Assembly: GCA_022968985.1 (NCBI GenBank)
Contig: JALJPK010000038.1
Span: 1 to 34,644, forward strand
Source of the DNA: Pseudomonadales bacterium
Lineage (GTDB): Bacteria; Pseudomonadota; Gammaproteobacteria; Pseudomonadales; Natronospirillaceae
DNA: 34,644 nucleotides
Reading direction: 5' to 3'
The notes below the pieces were generated by a model, which saw only the letters and a program-made list of their open reading frames with translations, was not told where the DNA came from and made no database searches. Each line of letters starts with the position of its first letter. Within the stretch, counting starts at the first letter, position 1. Below are positions 7,806 to 16,399 of the stretch, one piece after another. The position numbers and the translations under genes are program-made.

Positions 7806-9416
7806 TTATTGAATCCGTGCTGTTAATTCATTAAATGAATCCGATAATTGATTTAAATCAGCGCTGATTTCATGAGATTTTTCTGTCATAGCAACGGTTT
7901 CAAGGGTGTTATCACGTATCTGAATAACAATACTTGAAATTTCATTGGACACGGTTGTTTGTTCATTGGCAGCTGTTGAAATTTGAACATTCATGTCATT
8001 AATAGCATTAATTGATTTTGCTATATCACTTAAAATAACCGAAGCGGTATTCATTTGTTCAACCACATCATCTGAGCGTTCTTTACCAGTGGACATAGCG
8101 GTTACTGCATTATTCGCCCCATTTTGAACCGTCTCTAAAATAGATTGAATTTCACTTGTTGATTGTTGTGTTTTTTGAGCCAGTGTTCTTACTTCATCAG
8201 CCACCACGGCAAACCCTCTACCTTGTTCGCCAGCTCGAGCTGCTTCGATAGCTGCATTTAATGCCAATAGGTTTGTTTGTTCTGCAATGCCTTTAATTAC
8301 ATCTAAAACCGCGCCTACATTATTTGTGTTTTCGGCTAAATCTTGCACAACCTGTGTGGCGCTACCGATCTCTTTTACAAAAGTTGAAATACTTGTGATT
8401 GCATTTTGCATGGCTGTAGAGCCTTTATCCGCGAGTTTATTGGTGCTCTCTGTTTCATTGGCGGTTGTATTGGCGTTATTGGCTACATCTTGAGCGGTAT
8501 GAGCCATTTCTTGGATAGCAGTTGCAACTTGTTCTGTGCGACTTTTTTGACCTTCAGCTGATGTAGATGCACTTTGTGACATTTGAGTTAATGCATGTGC
8601 TGAGCTGGAAAGTTGTTGAGTAGATTGGTTTAAATTATCCATAATGGATTTAACTAAACTTTTCACTTCATTAATGGAGTGATTTAAAACACCTAATTCA
8701 TCACTACGTGAATCATCTAATGCTTCAGTGATTTCGCCTTTTGCAAACTTAGATAAATCATCAATACTTGTTGTAAGAGGATTTACAACAAATTTTGTAA
8801 TAATCAAGGCTGTGATCACAAAACAAAATAATGAAATAGCAATTAAATATGCCGCATCTTTTAAAATGGTACTGTTCATATCCACAATAATATTTGTCGA
8901 AGTTGAGTGAGCAATATTAAATAATTCGTCCGATAACTTTTGTAAAATATCTGAAGGAGCTCGATCAATTCCTTTTACTGCAGCATCACCAACTGAACTA
9001 TCAAACTTTGAATTATCAAATTTTTGTTTACCTAACGTATATGCAGTCCCCATACTTTGATGTGCATTTTTAAATGCCTTAGCTTCTGATAATAACTTTG
9101 GGGAATCCTTTAATCCTTTAATTAACTCGTCTATTTTTTGTTGTGTAATAATTTGCTGAGCTTTAAATCTATCCCAATATTTTTTATTTTGGGTAGGGTC
9201 ACTGCCTCGAAGTAATACATTTTTCCATTCTTGAACTTGTTTTTTAAATTCCAAATTGGTCTCAACAGATAATAATTCATTGGATTGAATTGTTTTCCAT
9301 TGCCCAATTGCATTACCCACAGATTTAAGTTCAGTAATTGCAAAAATTGTCACCAAAATAAAAGCCACCGATATTACTGATAAGATTTTATTTCGAATAT
9401 TTAAATTTGACCACAT
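7806..9416 (-). CDS. Methyl-accepting chemotaxis protein
   Basis: An inner-membrane chemoreceptor that relays a periplasmic signal to CheA/CheW. The frame opens at a TTG (9461), but the ATG at 9414-9416 ([10 protein letters not shown]) has AGGA six bases upstream and gives a normal N-terminus, 536 residues. A membrane span ([17 protein letters not shown]) is followed by a helical periplasmic domain of about 160 residues, which looks like a four-helix-bundle ligand domain. A second span ([17 protein letters not shown]) leads to a HAMP domain and the signalling hairpin. Its conserved tip reads [20 protein letters not shown], then [17 protein letters not shown]. There is no C-terminal CheR-docking pentapeptide. 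No other chemotaxis gene is in the window. The ligand is unknown. Confidence 0.95.
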   Translation of the reverse strand: MWSNLNIRNKILSVISVAFILVTIFAITELKSVGNAIGQWKTIQSNELLSVETNLEFKKQVQEWKNVLLRGSDPTQNKKYWDRFKAQQIITQQKIDELIKGLKDSPKLLSEAKAFKNAHQSMGTAYTLGKQKFDNSKFDSSVGDAAVKGIDRAPSDILQKLSDELFNIAHSTSTNIIVDMNSTILKDAAYLIAISLFCFVITALIITKFVVNPLTTSIDDLSKFAKGEITEALDDSRSDELGVLNHSINEVKSLVKSIMDNLNQSTQQLSSSAHALTQMSQSASTSAEGQKSRTEQVATAIQEMAHTAQDVANNANTTANETESTNKLADKGSTAMQNAITSISTFVKEIGSATQVVQDLAENTNNVGAVLDVIKGIAEQTNLLALNAAIEAARAGEQGRGFAVVADEVRTLAQKTQQSTSEIQSILETVQNGANNAVTAMSTGKERSDDVVEQMNTASVILSDIAKSINAINDMNVQISTAANEQTTVSNEISSIVIQIRDNTLETVAMTEKSHEISADLNQLSDSFNELTARIQ

Positions 9417-9645
9417 AGAGATTCCTAAGCACATTAAAAGTATTAATTTCAGTGTAGACAATAGTCTTAAATAGTAAAACTATAAATGTATTTTTTATTG
9501 TGTTAGTGACACTATGATTTGATTCTGAAGTGAATGAGTTAAAAATGATTACAATTAATATTTAAAAAGATTTTGATATTATTTTCCATAAAAACCATTG
9601 ATAAAAGTAAATGAATAGTGGATATGTGTAAAATTTTATTTAGTT

Positions 9646-11403
9646 TTAACTAGAGAAATATTTAACTAATATTCCTTCTATTTTTTCTAAACTAAAAGGT
9701 TTACTCAAAAACTCATTCATTCCAGCTAATTGACATTTTTGTTTATATTCAGCGGTTGCGTTAGCGGTTAATGCCACAATGGGTAAAGTAATTCCTTTTT
9801 CTCTTAATGATATACTAGCAGTTACTCCGTCCATTAGCGGCATTTGAATATCCATAAATATTAAATCGATATTCTGTAGAGTATGCTCTATAGCCTCAAC
9901 CCCATTTTGAACAATATATACCTCAATATTAAAACTTAATAATATTTTAGATATGATTTTCTGGTTCACTATATTGTCTTCAACGACTAGTATATGTTTT
10001 CCTGAAAAATTTAATTTTTTCCTAGAAAGGCTAGAATAGTGGGTTAAATCCTTGATAATTGATTGTGTATTTTCAATTCTTCCTTTAGTAAGGGGGATAT
10101 TAAAACCTAATTGCGTACCTACATTAATTTCACTTTTTAATTGTAAATTACCGCCCATTGCTTCAATAAGTTTTTTTGAAATGGATAACCCTAAACCAGA
10201 ACCACCAAACCTTCTTTTAATAGATGAGTCTGCTTGGCTAAAACTATTAAATAATAATTTTTGGTTTTCTTGGGTAATACCAATACCAGTATCAATAATT
10301 TTTAATTCAATATCGTAAGTCTGTTTATGAATAATATAGGCGATATCAATTATAACACCGCCGTGTTCAGTAAATTTTATGGCATTACTTATTAAATTTA
10401 AAATAACTTGGCGTAGTTTTGTTTTATCACCCTCGATATATATATCAAGGTCTTGTGAGGTTGCGATGTCTAAATATAAATTTTTGTTGTCGGACTTTAT
10501 TTTGAAAATTGAAATGCAGTCGATAATTAGATCACGTAAACAAAAACTTGTTTTTTCGAGTGTCAGCTGACCAGATTCAATTTGTGAATAATCCAAAATA
10601 TCATCAATTTGTGCTAATAATGCTTCGCTAGATTTGTCTAATATATCAATGAGCTCACATTGTTCATCACTTTCAGGTTTAAATAAATTAATGGAACCAA
10701 TAATACCGTTTAATGGTGTTCTTAATTCATGACTCATATTCGCTAAAAAATCAGTTTTCATGTCACTTACTTCTTTAGCTTTGATTAATAGTCGATTATT
10801 TCTTATTAATAGATAAATCAAACCAATTAATAAAGTAATCGAAAAAATACTGATAAATAATAAAAGAATTTGTATTTCTTGATAAGTTGTTACTCTGCGA
10901 TTACCAACATCTATGTGTAATTGTGATAACTCGTTGTAGGTGTTTCGCGAATTGGTTTGCCACTGGCTTGACCATATTTTGGATCGATCCATTAATTGTT
11001 TATGAATATCAGGAGTTAATTCATAAATCTCATCTTCGTGCTCAAATAGATATTCTGATATTTCTAATGTTAATGTTTTTAATGACTGGTTTCTTATTAA
11101 TACTGCTTTGTAGGGACCATTTACTAGAATGTCTAAGCGGCTCCAAAAAATTTCAATTCTTTCAATGGTTCTGTCTATCTCTTGTTGTGATGGTGAATAA
11201 TAGGATTTAACTAATGCTGTGCGCATTCTTTCTAATTCAAAATGAGTTTGAGATACCGCCCATGGGCTTTCGTGCCAGTTTGTATCTTGAACGGTTTTTA
11301 TTTCACTAGATACAATAAATAACACACGCGTAAGCCAAAATACTAAAGTTAAAAGTATTAAGGCTAATCCAACTGCGCTGATTATTTTTTGTAAAAATCG
11401 CAT
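9646..11403 (-). CDS. Hybrid sensor histidine kinase
   Basis: A 585-residue inner-membrane kinase. Residues 9-31 and 178-200 span the membrane and enclose a roughly 145-residue helical periplasmic sensor. The H-box FLANMSHELRTPLNG puts the phosphorylated histidine at 225. The ATPase domain follows with NLISNAIKFT (N box), DTGIGI (G1) and GGSGLGLSI (G2). The C-terminal receiver has acidic residues VVEDN, phosphoacceptor Asp518 in FMDIQMPLMDG and the lysine in SKPF. There is no Hpt domain, so the phosphate presumably passes to a separate Hpt protein. It lies six bases after the periplasmic protein 11410-11868, clearly in one operon. No separate response regulator is adjacent. Confidence 0.95.
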   Translation of the reverse strand: MRFLQKIISAVGLALILLTLVFWLTRVLFIVSSEIKTVQDTNWHESPWAVSQTHFELERMRTALVKSYYSPSQQEIDRTIERIEIFWSRLDILVNGPYKAVLIRNQSLKTLTLEISEYLFEHEDEIYELTPDIHKQLMDRSKIWSSQWQTNSRNTYNELSQLHIDVGNRRVTTYQEIQILLLFISIFSITLLIGLIYLLIRNNRLLIKAKEVSDMKTDFLANMSHELRTPLNGIIGSINLFKPESDEQCELIDILDKSSEALLAQIDDILDYSQIESGQLTLEKTSFCLRDLIIDCISIFKIKSDNKNLYLDIATSQDLDIYIEGDKTKLRQVILNLISNAIKFTEHGGVIIDIAYIIHKQTYDIELKIIDTGIGITQENQKLLFNSFSQADSSIKRRFGGSGLGLSISKKLIEAMGGNLQLKSEINVGTQLGFNIPLTKGRIENTQSIIKDLTHYSSLSRKKLNFSGKHILVVEDNIVNQKIISKILLSFNIEVYIVQNGVEAIEHTLQNIDLIFMDIQMPLMDGVTASISLREKGITLPIVALTANATAEYKQKCQLAGMNEFLSKPFSLEKIEGILVKYFSS

Positions 11404-11409
11404 TTAGAA

Positions 11410-11868
11410 TTAAATTTCCATATGCTCTATCGATTTAATCTGCCAAATAGCCCATGAGGATACTGTAGTGTTAATAAGCTCGCTGCGATAACTCCAAGGG
11501 AAAATTAACCAAAATGGGCCTTTTTCTCGAACTCTTAATATTTTGTTATCTTGATACATGCTTAAAAAAGCTTGGGCATCGATTAAATCTTTTACAGTAA
11601 TAGTAATGGTGTAATCATTTAATGCAGTGAACGTTAATTGTCCCGATTTAATATTATGTTTTTGAAGTAATGTGATTAAGTCTAATCCTTTAAATGTGGG
11701 TTCACCTTTTGTCCAAGGTGTTAATGTGGTTAGTTCTTTATTTTGAACTTCTAATAACTGTGCAACATTATACTGATAATTTTGATTCTGGGTAATTAGC
11801 TCAAGGTTGTCACTTAAAACCTGCATGGAAAGTAATAAAGAGCTAATTAATAGGATGACTTTTTTCAT
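11410..11868 (-). CDS. Periplasmic molybdopterin-oxidoreductase-like domain protein, kinase partner
   Basis: A 152-residue exported protein with a signal peptide (about residues 1-19, ending MQVLS-DN). The body matches the small periplasmic family related to the sulfite-oxidase molybdopterin-binding domain: LTPWTKGEPTFKGLDL, LNDYTITITVKDL and REKGPFWLIFPW are typical. The product contains no cysteine at all, so the Mo-ligating cysteine of true sulfite-oxidase-family enzymes is absent. It is probably a ligand-binding protein and not an enzyme. Genes of this family commonly sit next to hybrid kinases; here it is first in an operon with one, six bases upstream, which suggests it presents a signal to the kinase's periplasmic domain. 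Confidence 0.8.
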   Translation of the reverse strand: MKKVILLISSLLLSMQVLSDNLELITQNQNYQYNVAQLLEVQNKELTTLTPWTKGEPTFKGLDLITLLQKHNIKSGQLTFTALNDYTITITVKDLIDAQAFLSMYQDNKILRVREKGPFWLIFPWSYRSELINTTVSSWAIWQIKSIEHMEI

Positions 11869-12237
11869 TGGTTAGACTCACAATAAGAAGTTAAATAATT
11901 TGCAGTTGTATATCAGTCTAGAAGATTTTTTTTTGTTTGTGCTTTGGAATATGTAATTTCTTTGTAATGTTATTACAATGCTGTCGACAGACAAAATATA
12001 GGTTTATGTTTAACGTTGTTGTCACTAGAAAAATACAAAAATATAGGTCGGGTAATTAGATGGGAATTTAATATGTCTAAAAGGATAGTAGGACTGTTAG
12101 TTATCAAAAAATATTGCAAAAAAAGCAACTACCACCTCAATAAAGGTTTCTGTAATTGCTGATATATTCTAAAACAAAATAGTATTTAGAAAAGTGTTTG
12201 ATGTTTTGAAATATTATTTAATATAATAATAAGATAT
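11869..12237. other. 369-bp intergenic region upstream of the sensor operon
   Basis: This should hold the promoter of the sensor operon (reading left). It contains the two dyads listed separately at 11962-11990. The rest is AT-rich. A 29-codon ORF at 12073-12162 has no convincing ribosome site. I find no terminator hairpin with a T tract after the yfcL-like gene. Confidence 0.4.
11962..11990. promoter_or_regulatory. Paired dyads, candidate operator of the sensor operon
   Basis: TTGTAAT-GTT-ATTACAA (11962-11978) is a perfect 7-bp inverted repeat with a 3-base centre. Two bases later comes CTGTCGACAG (11981-11990), a perfect 10-bp palindrome. They lie about 94-122 bases upstream of the start at 11868. 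Two perfect dyads so close together suggest binding sites for a dimeric regulator, but none is identified. Confidence 0.35.
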
Positions 12238-12471
12238 TTACAGTTGGTTAATTTGACTCATCAATGACAAAACTTCTGTTTTATCTTGCTCATCTAATTG
12301 ATCCTGCTCAATTGTGTTTAGTACCATTTGATTAAGCTCATCACTAAAGTTATCAGATTGATCTAATAAAGACACAATAGGTATGATGTAACTAATAATA
12401 AACAAATCTTGGTCTTCACAGGTTTGTTCTTTGTCTAATAAAAATTTTAATGCTAATTGTGCTGATGTCAC
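12238..12471 (-). CDS. YfcL-like small protein
   Basis: A 77-residue acidic, helical, cytoplasmic protein of unknown function. The pattern of a DLF-x-x-SY segment, then a hydrophobic helix, then DEQDKTEVLSLM resembles the YfcL family (in E. coli, DELFASGYLRGHLTLA...LSPRDQALVTDM). The match is by eye and the protein is short, so the family call is tentative. It starts at GTG, which overlaps the msrA stop codon by four bases (GTGA, 12468-12471), so translation is very likely coupled to msrA. Confidence 0.6.
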   Translation of the reverse strand: MTSAQLALKFLLDKEQTCEDQDLFIISYIIPIVSLLDQSDNFSDELNQMVLNTIEQDQLDEQDKTEVLSLMSQINQL

Positions 12472-13085
12472 TTAAAAATACCTCGTAATGAACAATAACC
12501 ATCTGGGTGTTTGGCTAAATACTGTTGATGTTCGTTTTCTGCGTAATAATAAATTGGGTCAGTTTGAATTTCGGTGGTGATACTATCGTGGCCAATACTG
12601 CTTAATTTATCTGAAAACTCGGATTGAGATTTTAACACTAAAGGTAGTTGTTGTTCGTTACAAAATATCGCAGAACGATAAACTGTACCCGTATCATTAC
12701 CTTGTCTCATTCCCTGACTGGGATCGTGATTATTCCAGAATATCGCCAATAAATCATTTATTGACACTATATTGGGATCAAATGTCACTTTTACGGTCTC
12801 CGTATGGCCAGTTTCACCCGTACAGGTTTGCTCGTATGTAGGAAATGCAGTAAAACCCCCAGCAAAACCAACCGATGTATTTGACACACCTGTTGTTTGC
12901 CAGAACAGGCGCTCGGCCCCCCAATAACAGCCCATTGCGAAGTAAATTGTCTCATGCCCCTCGGGTTGTGTTTTTAAAGTAATGTGAAAAATATCATGTG
13001 AGAATTGATCATTTTGATTTGCATTATTGTCAATTAACGCATTTTCACGTTTAATCATCTTAGTTTTGTCAAAAAATTGGTACAT
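12468..13085 (-). CDS. msrA: Peptide methionine-S-sulfoxide reductase
   Basis: MsrA repairs the S-diastereomer of oxidised methionine in proteins. The 205-residue protein has the catalytic motif AMGCYWGAERLF (Cys53), then VGFAGG and DPSQGMRQGNDTGTVYRS, both characteristic. A possible resolving cysteine is present in the C-terminal GYC. The second, more distal recycling cysteine of E. coli MsrA is missing because the chain ends at RGIFK. There is no fused MsrB domain. The N-terminal extension of about 45 residues is as in E. coli MsrA and has no export signal. GGAGAG lies nine bases before the ATG. It is divergent from the PilZ gene and translationally coupled to the YfcL-like gene. Confidence 0.96.
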   Translation of the reverse strand: MYQFFDKTKMIKRENALIDNNANQNDQFSHDIFHITLKTQPEGHETIYFAMGCYWGAERLFWQTTGVSNTSVGFAGGFTAFPTYEQTCTGETGHTETVKVTFDPNIVSINDLLAIFWNNHDPSQGMRQGNDTGTVYRSAIFCNEQQLPLVLKSQSEFSDKLSSIGHDSITTEIQTDPIYYYAENEHQQYLAKHPDGYCSLRGIFK

Positions 13086-13168
13086 TTTCGGAAACTCTCC
13101 AATTATGGTCTATAGTTAAAAATAGTAAATTAAGAATTGATAATCAATATCTGTTATGGAGTTTAATT

Positions 13169-13543
13169 ATGTTGGATCAACGTCGCTTTGAACGAATTAA
13201 ATTTGATGCTAGTGCGCATTTTGAATTTAACGATCAATTTATTCAAGGCAAGTTACAGGATATCTCATTAAAAGGCGCCTTAGTTCGATTACCTAACTCC
13301 TATGATGGAATCTTAGATGGTAACTTAGGTGATTTAATTATTACATTAAATGATGAGACCACCCGGTTAACCTTTGGTGCTACTGTTGTATATCAGCATG
13401 GTTTAAATATTGGTTTTGAATGTTTTAATATGGACTTTAAAACCGCTGAGCATATTACTAAATTATTATCTGTAAATTTAGGGTCTGAGGATTTATTAGA
13501 ACGAGAATTGGAAAAATTAATTGAAACAGCAAATATTCATTAA
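13169..13543 (+). CDS. PilZ-domain c-di-GMP-binding protein
   Basis: A 124-residue cytoplasmic single-domain PilZ protein, expected to bind cyclic di-GMP and pass the signal to a partner. The two binding motifs are intact: RRFERI (residues 5-10, RxxxR type) and DISLKGALV (31-39, D/NxSxxG type). They are followed by the usual beta-barrel strands and a C-terminal helix. GGAG lies eight bases before the ATG. Length and ending fit the stand-alone PilZ type seen in many gammaproteobacteria. A c-di-GMP source, the GGDEF protein at 17863-19167, is nearby, but no specific link is shown. Confidence 0.92.
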   Translation: MLDQRRFERIKFDASAHFEFNDQFIQGKLQDISLKGALVRLPNSYDGILDGNLGDLIITLNDETTRLTFGATVVYQHGLNIGFECFNMDFKTAEHITKLLSVNLGSEDLLERELEKLIETANIH

Positions 13544-13620
13544 ATCATGAACCAAAACTGAACGGTTTGGTATGCTTACTTTAGTTTTGTACTAAATGAT
13601 TGTTAAACTGATAGTATATA

Positions 13621-14532
13621 ATGATGAAGACTAAAGTTATGAAATTATTTACTATGAACTTGATATTAACAAAACTCTCAGTAATGAGCGTAATATGCAT
13701 ATGGCCTACTATTGTATTGGCTAACCATAATGAATCAAATAGTACGGTTTCCAATAAACCGACTCTGACTATTACTCATGACTCAAAACATACCTACACT
13801 TCAAATAATTCTAGCACTACAAATAACACTTATAATTCAAATACTTCAACAAGTTCGAATAATACTGTAACCGTTTCGCATTCAAATAGTCATTCACATC
13901 ATTCGGGTCACCATACAGTGGGTGAGGATTTGTTTTATATTTTTTTAGAGGTATTTGATGAAGCCCTTTTCTTTGGTGGCATTTCAAGTATGGAGCGAGT
14001 AGATGGTAGTGATAACTTAGGTTTAAGACCCCGTGTGGATGGCGAATTATTATTACCATTTTTCAAATTTGATGTCAGCGCATTATCTGGTATGTCAGAA
14101 AATGGAATGGGCAGCGATATGAGTTTTGAAATGGGATATGGCCCTTGGGCAATGCATTATCGTAATACTAGCTTTTTAAACGACAACACATTTAGTAAAG
14201 TACAGAGTTTCAATAAATTTGAGTTTTTATATCGTATGTCATTTGGCTCTGATTTTGAGTTAGATTTGGGTTTGGGGTCATATCAGGTGGATGACCAAAT
14301 GCAATTTGTTATGTCATTACCAATTAAAATGGCATTTACTCCGCATAATATAATAGAGTTCCGACCAAGCTGGTCACAAGATATTCAGGATTACGATTTG
14401 GCCTTTTACAGTGGAACAGAGTTCTATTCATTTAAAGTAGGTTATCGATACATTTCTCAATCACAACCATTTAGTGCAACTCCTATAAAAGCTTATAGTA
14501 ATATCTACGCAGGATTTTCAGCCCACTATTGA
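13621..14532 (+). CDS. Exported His/Ser/Asn-rich hypothetical protein
   Basis: I do not recognise this 303-residue protein. A signal peptide is visible (hydrophobic LSVMSVICIWPTIVLA, cleavage expected after ALA or nearby around residue 35). Then comes a low-complexity linker of Asn, Ser and Thr (about 36-90) and a histidine cluster HSNSHSHHSGHH just before residue 100. The C-terminal 185 residues are rich in aromatics and alternating hydrophobics (FEFLYRMSFGSDFELDLG, YSFKVGYRY), as in beta-structured envelope proteins. The His cluster could bind metal. The start is uncertain: the ATG at 13621 is followed by further in-frame ATGs and none has a good ribosome site. It is followed 34 bases later by the M23 lipoprotein gene, probably in one transcript. 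Confidence 0.65.
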   Translation: MMKTKVMKLFTMNLILTKLSVMSVICIWPTIVLANHNESNSTVSNKPTLTITHDSKHTYTSNNSSTTNNTYNSNTSTSSNNTVTVSHSNSHSHHSGHHTVGEDLFYIFLEVFDEALFFGGISSMERVDGSDNLGLRPRVDGELLLPFFKFDVSALSGMSENGMGSDMSFEMGYGPWAMHYRNTSFLNDNTFSKVQSFNKFEFLYRMSFGSDFELDLGLGSYQVDDQMQFVMSLPIKMAFTPHNIIEFRPSWSQDIQDYDLAFYSGTEFYSFKVGYRYISQSQPFSATPIKAYSNIYAGFSAHY

Positions 14533-14566
14533 AAATGGGTAACTGTAACTAGAAAAGTGAGACATC

Positions 14567-15112
14567 ATGAAAGGATTATTACAGTTACTGACGTTGATAT
14601 TATTTGTAAGTAGTTGTGCTTCAGGTTTTAAAAGCATAGATGAGTTAGTGGATAAATCTGACCATAAATTACAAACCATCCAAAAAGCAAAACCTTTCAG
14701 TTTTTTCCCTGTACAAGGTGAAATATCAAGTCACTTTGGTTACCGAAGTGATCCTAATACAAAACAACGTAAACTTCATAAAGGCTTAGATATTCGTGTG
14801 GCTATTGGTGCGAGCGTAATATCGCCCTCTGGTGGACAAGTTATGTTTGTTGGTAGAAAAACCGGATTTGGATTGGTGATTGAAGTGCTTCACGATAACC
14901 AAATTACAACACGTTATGCACATTTAGATAAAATTCTAGTTAAGCAACCACAACGTGTGGAGCAAGGACAGTTACTTGGTTTATCAGGTCAAACGGGAAA
15001 CGCCACCGGACCACATGTGCATTATGAAATGCTTATAAAAGGCGAGCAGATTGATCCATTTGCTTATACGAATGAACAAGTTATTAGATATGCAAATGCT
15101 AAAAAGATGTAG
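14567..15112 (+). CDS. M23-family (LytM-type) peptidase lipoprotein
   Basis: A 181-residue lipoprotein with lipobox FVSSC, so the mature protein starts at Cys17. The M23 domain (about residues 50-165) has SSHFGYRSDP, the zinc motif HKGLDI (HxxxD) and GPHVHYEM (HxH), plus the GxxTRYAHL-like segment TTRYAHLDK. All catalytic residues are present, so it should be an active endopeptidase on peptidoglycan cross-links, or act near the cell wall. Residue +2 after the Cys is Ala, not Asp, which by the enteric rule favours the outer membrane. It is probably co-transcribed with the upstream exported protein. There is no coiled coil, so it is not EnvC-like. Confidence 0.93.
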   Translation: MKGLLQLLTLILFVSSCASGFKSIDELVDKSDHKLQTIQKAKPFSFFPVQGEISSHFGYRSDPNTKQRKLHKGLDIRVAIGASVISPSGGQVMFVGRKTGFGLVIEVLHDNQITTRYAHLDKILVKQPQRVEQGQLLGLSGQTGNATGPHVHYEMLIKGEQIDPFAYTNEQVIRYANAKKM

Positions 15113-15439
15113 GTTTTTAGCTTATGAGCGTAGATTAGATTAATTCAGCCCTTTGTCGATGTGTGTTTGATAATTAAAACTGTAATTAGGCTAAAACATA
15201 AGGTGACATTGAAATTAAATTTGATTGATCCATTTGAATCCGGCAGTACAGATATAAACACTGCTAAATTTAATAATGGCCAAGTATCCGTTAAAACGGT
15301 GACAACTCTAGTCATTTAAATTCAAAGTTTGAAATTGAAGTCCATTTAAAATATTAAATCTGTGAATAAAGTGCATACTGCGAACAGCATGCACAATGCT
15401 AAAAACACATGATTGTGTTTTGAACAAGGAGCTAACTAA
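15113..15439. other. 327-bp intergenic region between convergent genes
   Basis: This lies between the M23 gene and the small minus-strand gene at 15440. It contains a 38-codon GTG frame (15203-15319) with no ribosome site, a dyad GTGCAT...ATGCAC (15371-15394) and the two hairpins listed separately. The hairpin-rich right half looks like a bidirectional termination region. Confidence 0.4.
15402..15421 (-). terminator. Hairpin downstream of the small GG-motif gene
   Basis: AAAACACA tgat TGTGTTTT is a perfect 8-bp stem with a 4-base loop. It lies 18 bases past the stop of the minus-strand gene. On that strand it ends in a T4 tract within the stem plus one more T. Stem strength is modest because most pairs are A-T, so it is a plausible but weak terminator. 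Confidence 0.4.
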
Positions 15440-15451
15440 TTAGCTTTTTTT
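15430..15451 (+). terminator. Rho-independent terminator, plus strand
   Basis: AGCTAA-CTAA-TTAGCT is a 6-bp stem followed directly by seven T's on the plus strand. It would stop transcription coming from the exported-protein/M23 unit. It overlaps the last codons of the convergent small gene. Confidence 0.5.
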
Positions 15452-15601
15452 AGTGGGAACTGGTTTAGCGCCTGCAGGTGGAATTTGTCCACTAGTGCCC
15501 TTAACTACATATTCAACTGATCCGCCGGCTTTTAAAAAGGCAGCTGTTTGCTCTTCAATTGTGGCAGTAGTGACTGAATCTTTTGTTGGTTTCTTACTCA
15601 T
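15440..15601 (-). CDS. Small protein with AFLxxGGxVE motif (paralogue 2)
   Basis: A 53-residue protein beginning MSKKPTKDSVTTATIEEQ and ending in a Pro/Lys-rich tail. Its middle, AFLKAGGSVEYVVKGTSG, matches AFLNRGGKVEAVDSGITG of the protein at 7376-7579. GGAAG lies six bases before the ATG, an excellent ribosome site, which strongly supports translation. There is no signal peptide or membrane span. The function is unknown. The motif recalls the C-terminal part of SutA-like RNA-polymerase-binding proteins, but that is only a recollection. A longer plus-strand ORF over the same bases is a shadow. Confidence 0.65.
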   Translation of the reverse strand: MSKKPTKDSVTTATIEEQTAAFLKAGGSVEYVVKGTSGQIPPAGAKPVPTKKS

Positions 15602-16399
15602 TATATTCTTCCAGTTTAGTGTTGGCTTATTCGCCCACTTCGATAATCTTTATTACCTAACAATGGGGATATCTTGTTACTGTGAGTAATGACACATATT
15701 GTTCATTATCACGAAAATAATTATTGGACTTAATTCGACACTTAGAAGCTATATCGACGACATTTGTCGATTTTGTAACTATTTGTTTGTTAAATTAATT
15801 AATTAATGGTCAAACTATACCCTCCGATACCAACCAAGTCCAATTTGTATCTGGTTTATGCATTATTAATTGTCAAATTTGTATTGAAAAATTTATTGTA
15901 ATCACGTAAAGAAATACATTCAGTACTTGGCAGGGGTAAAACATTAATGGACGAATTTGGAATAAAAATCGATCAATCAAACGATTTCAATACAAGTAAT
16001 TACACATTTATTTGAAATTAGCGTAATGATAAATATTTTAGTTAGTAAGTGCGCACCCAGTAATTATGGGTGTTTTCAGCATAGAATTAAAAATCGAACA
16101 AAAACAAAGTATCACTTAGGTCAAATAATTACTCAAATTGGATTGGTTTGATACTCTTTCGAAATATAGTTAATTTTGAAGAGATATTAAGGTTTAGCAG
16201 TGCTTCATTATTTGTTTTGTCATTTTTTGTAAAAAAGCACAGACAAGTTCCTGTTCTTAGACAAGCTCCTGCTCATAGACTAGTTTGTGCCCATAGACTC
16301 GCTTGTGCCCATAGACTCGCTTGTGCCCATAGACTCGCTTGTGCCCATATATAGTCGTATAACTAGTCGTAATTCAACAGAACACCCTGTCAGGTTTTA
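15602..16399. other. 798-bp region without a recognisable gene
   Basis: The left part should hold the promoter of the small gene at 15440-15601. ATCGAC-GACATTT-GTCGAT (15753-15771) is a 6-bp dyad, and CACCC...GGGTG with TTTT lies near 16055-16077. ATTAATTAATTAAT occurs near 15795. The right end holds the 18-bp tandem repeat. A 68-codon plus frame (16148-16354) is made largely of that repeat and has no ribosome site. I see no RNA gene. Confidence 0.45.
16242..16349. repeat. 18-bp tandem repeat, six units (VNTR)
   Basis: Units at 16242, 16260, 16278, 16296, 16314 and 16332. The last three are identical (GACTCGCTTGTGCCCATA), the third differs at two positions, and the first two diverge further (GACAAGCTCCTGCTCATA). 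Divergence increases to the left, as expected if new units are added at the right end. The array lies 51 bases past the stop of the PKD lipoprotein gene. It is not a CRISPR, because there are no spacers. Confidence 0.95.

Noticed and set aside
12073-12162. 29-codon plus-strand ORF beginning MSKRIVGLL
   Set aside because: No convincing ribosome site and no recognisable feature; it falls in a promoter region.
15203-15319. 38-codon plus-strand frame from GTG
   Set aside because: No ribosome site and no similarity I recognise; at most a relic.
15453-15689. 78-codon plus-strand ORF
   Set aside because: It is antisense to the small gene at 15440-15601, which has the better ribosome site and a paralogue.
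16242-16349. Possible CRISPR array
   Set aside because: The units are contiguous with no spacers, and no cas genes are present.
16148-16354. 68-codon plus-strand ORF ending in repeated HRLACA-like residues
   Set aside because: Most of it is the translated 18-bp VNTR, and it has no ribosome site.
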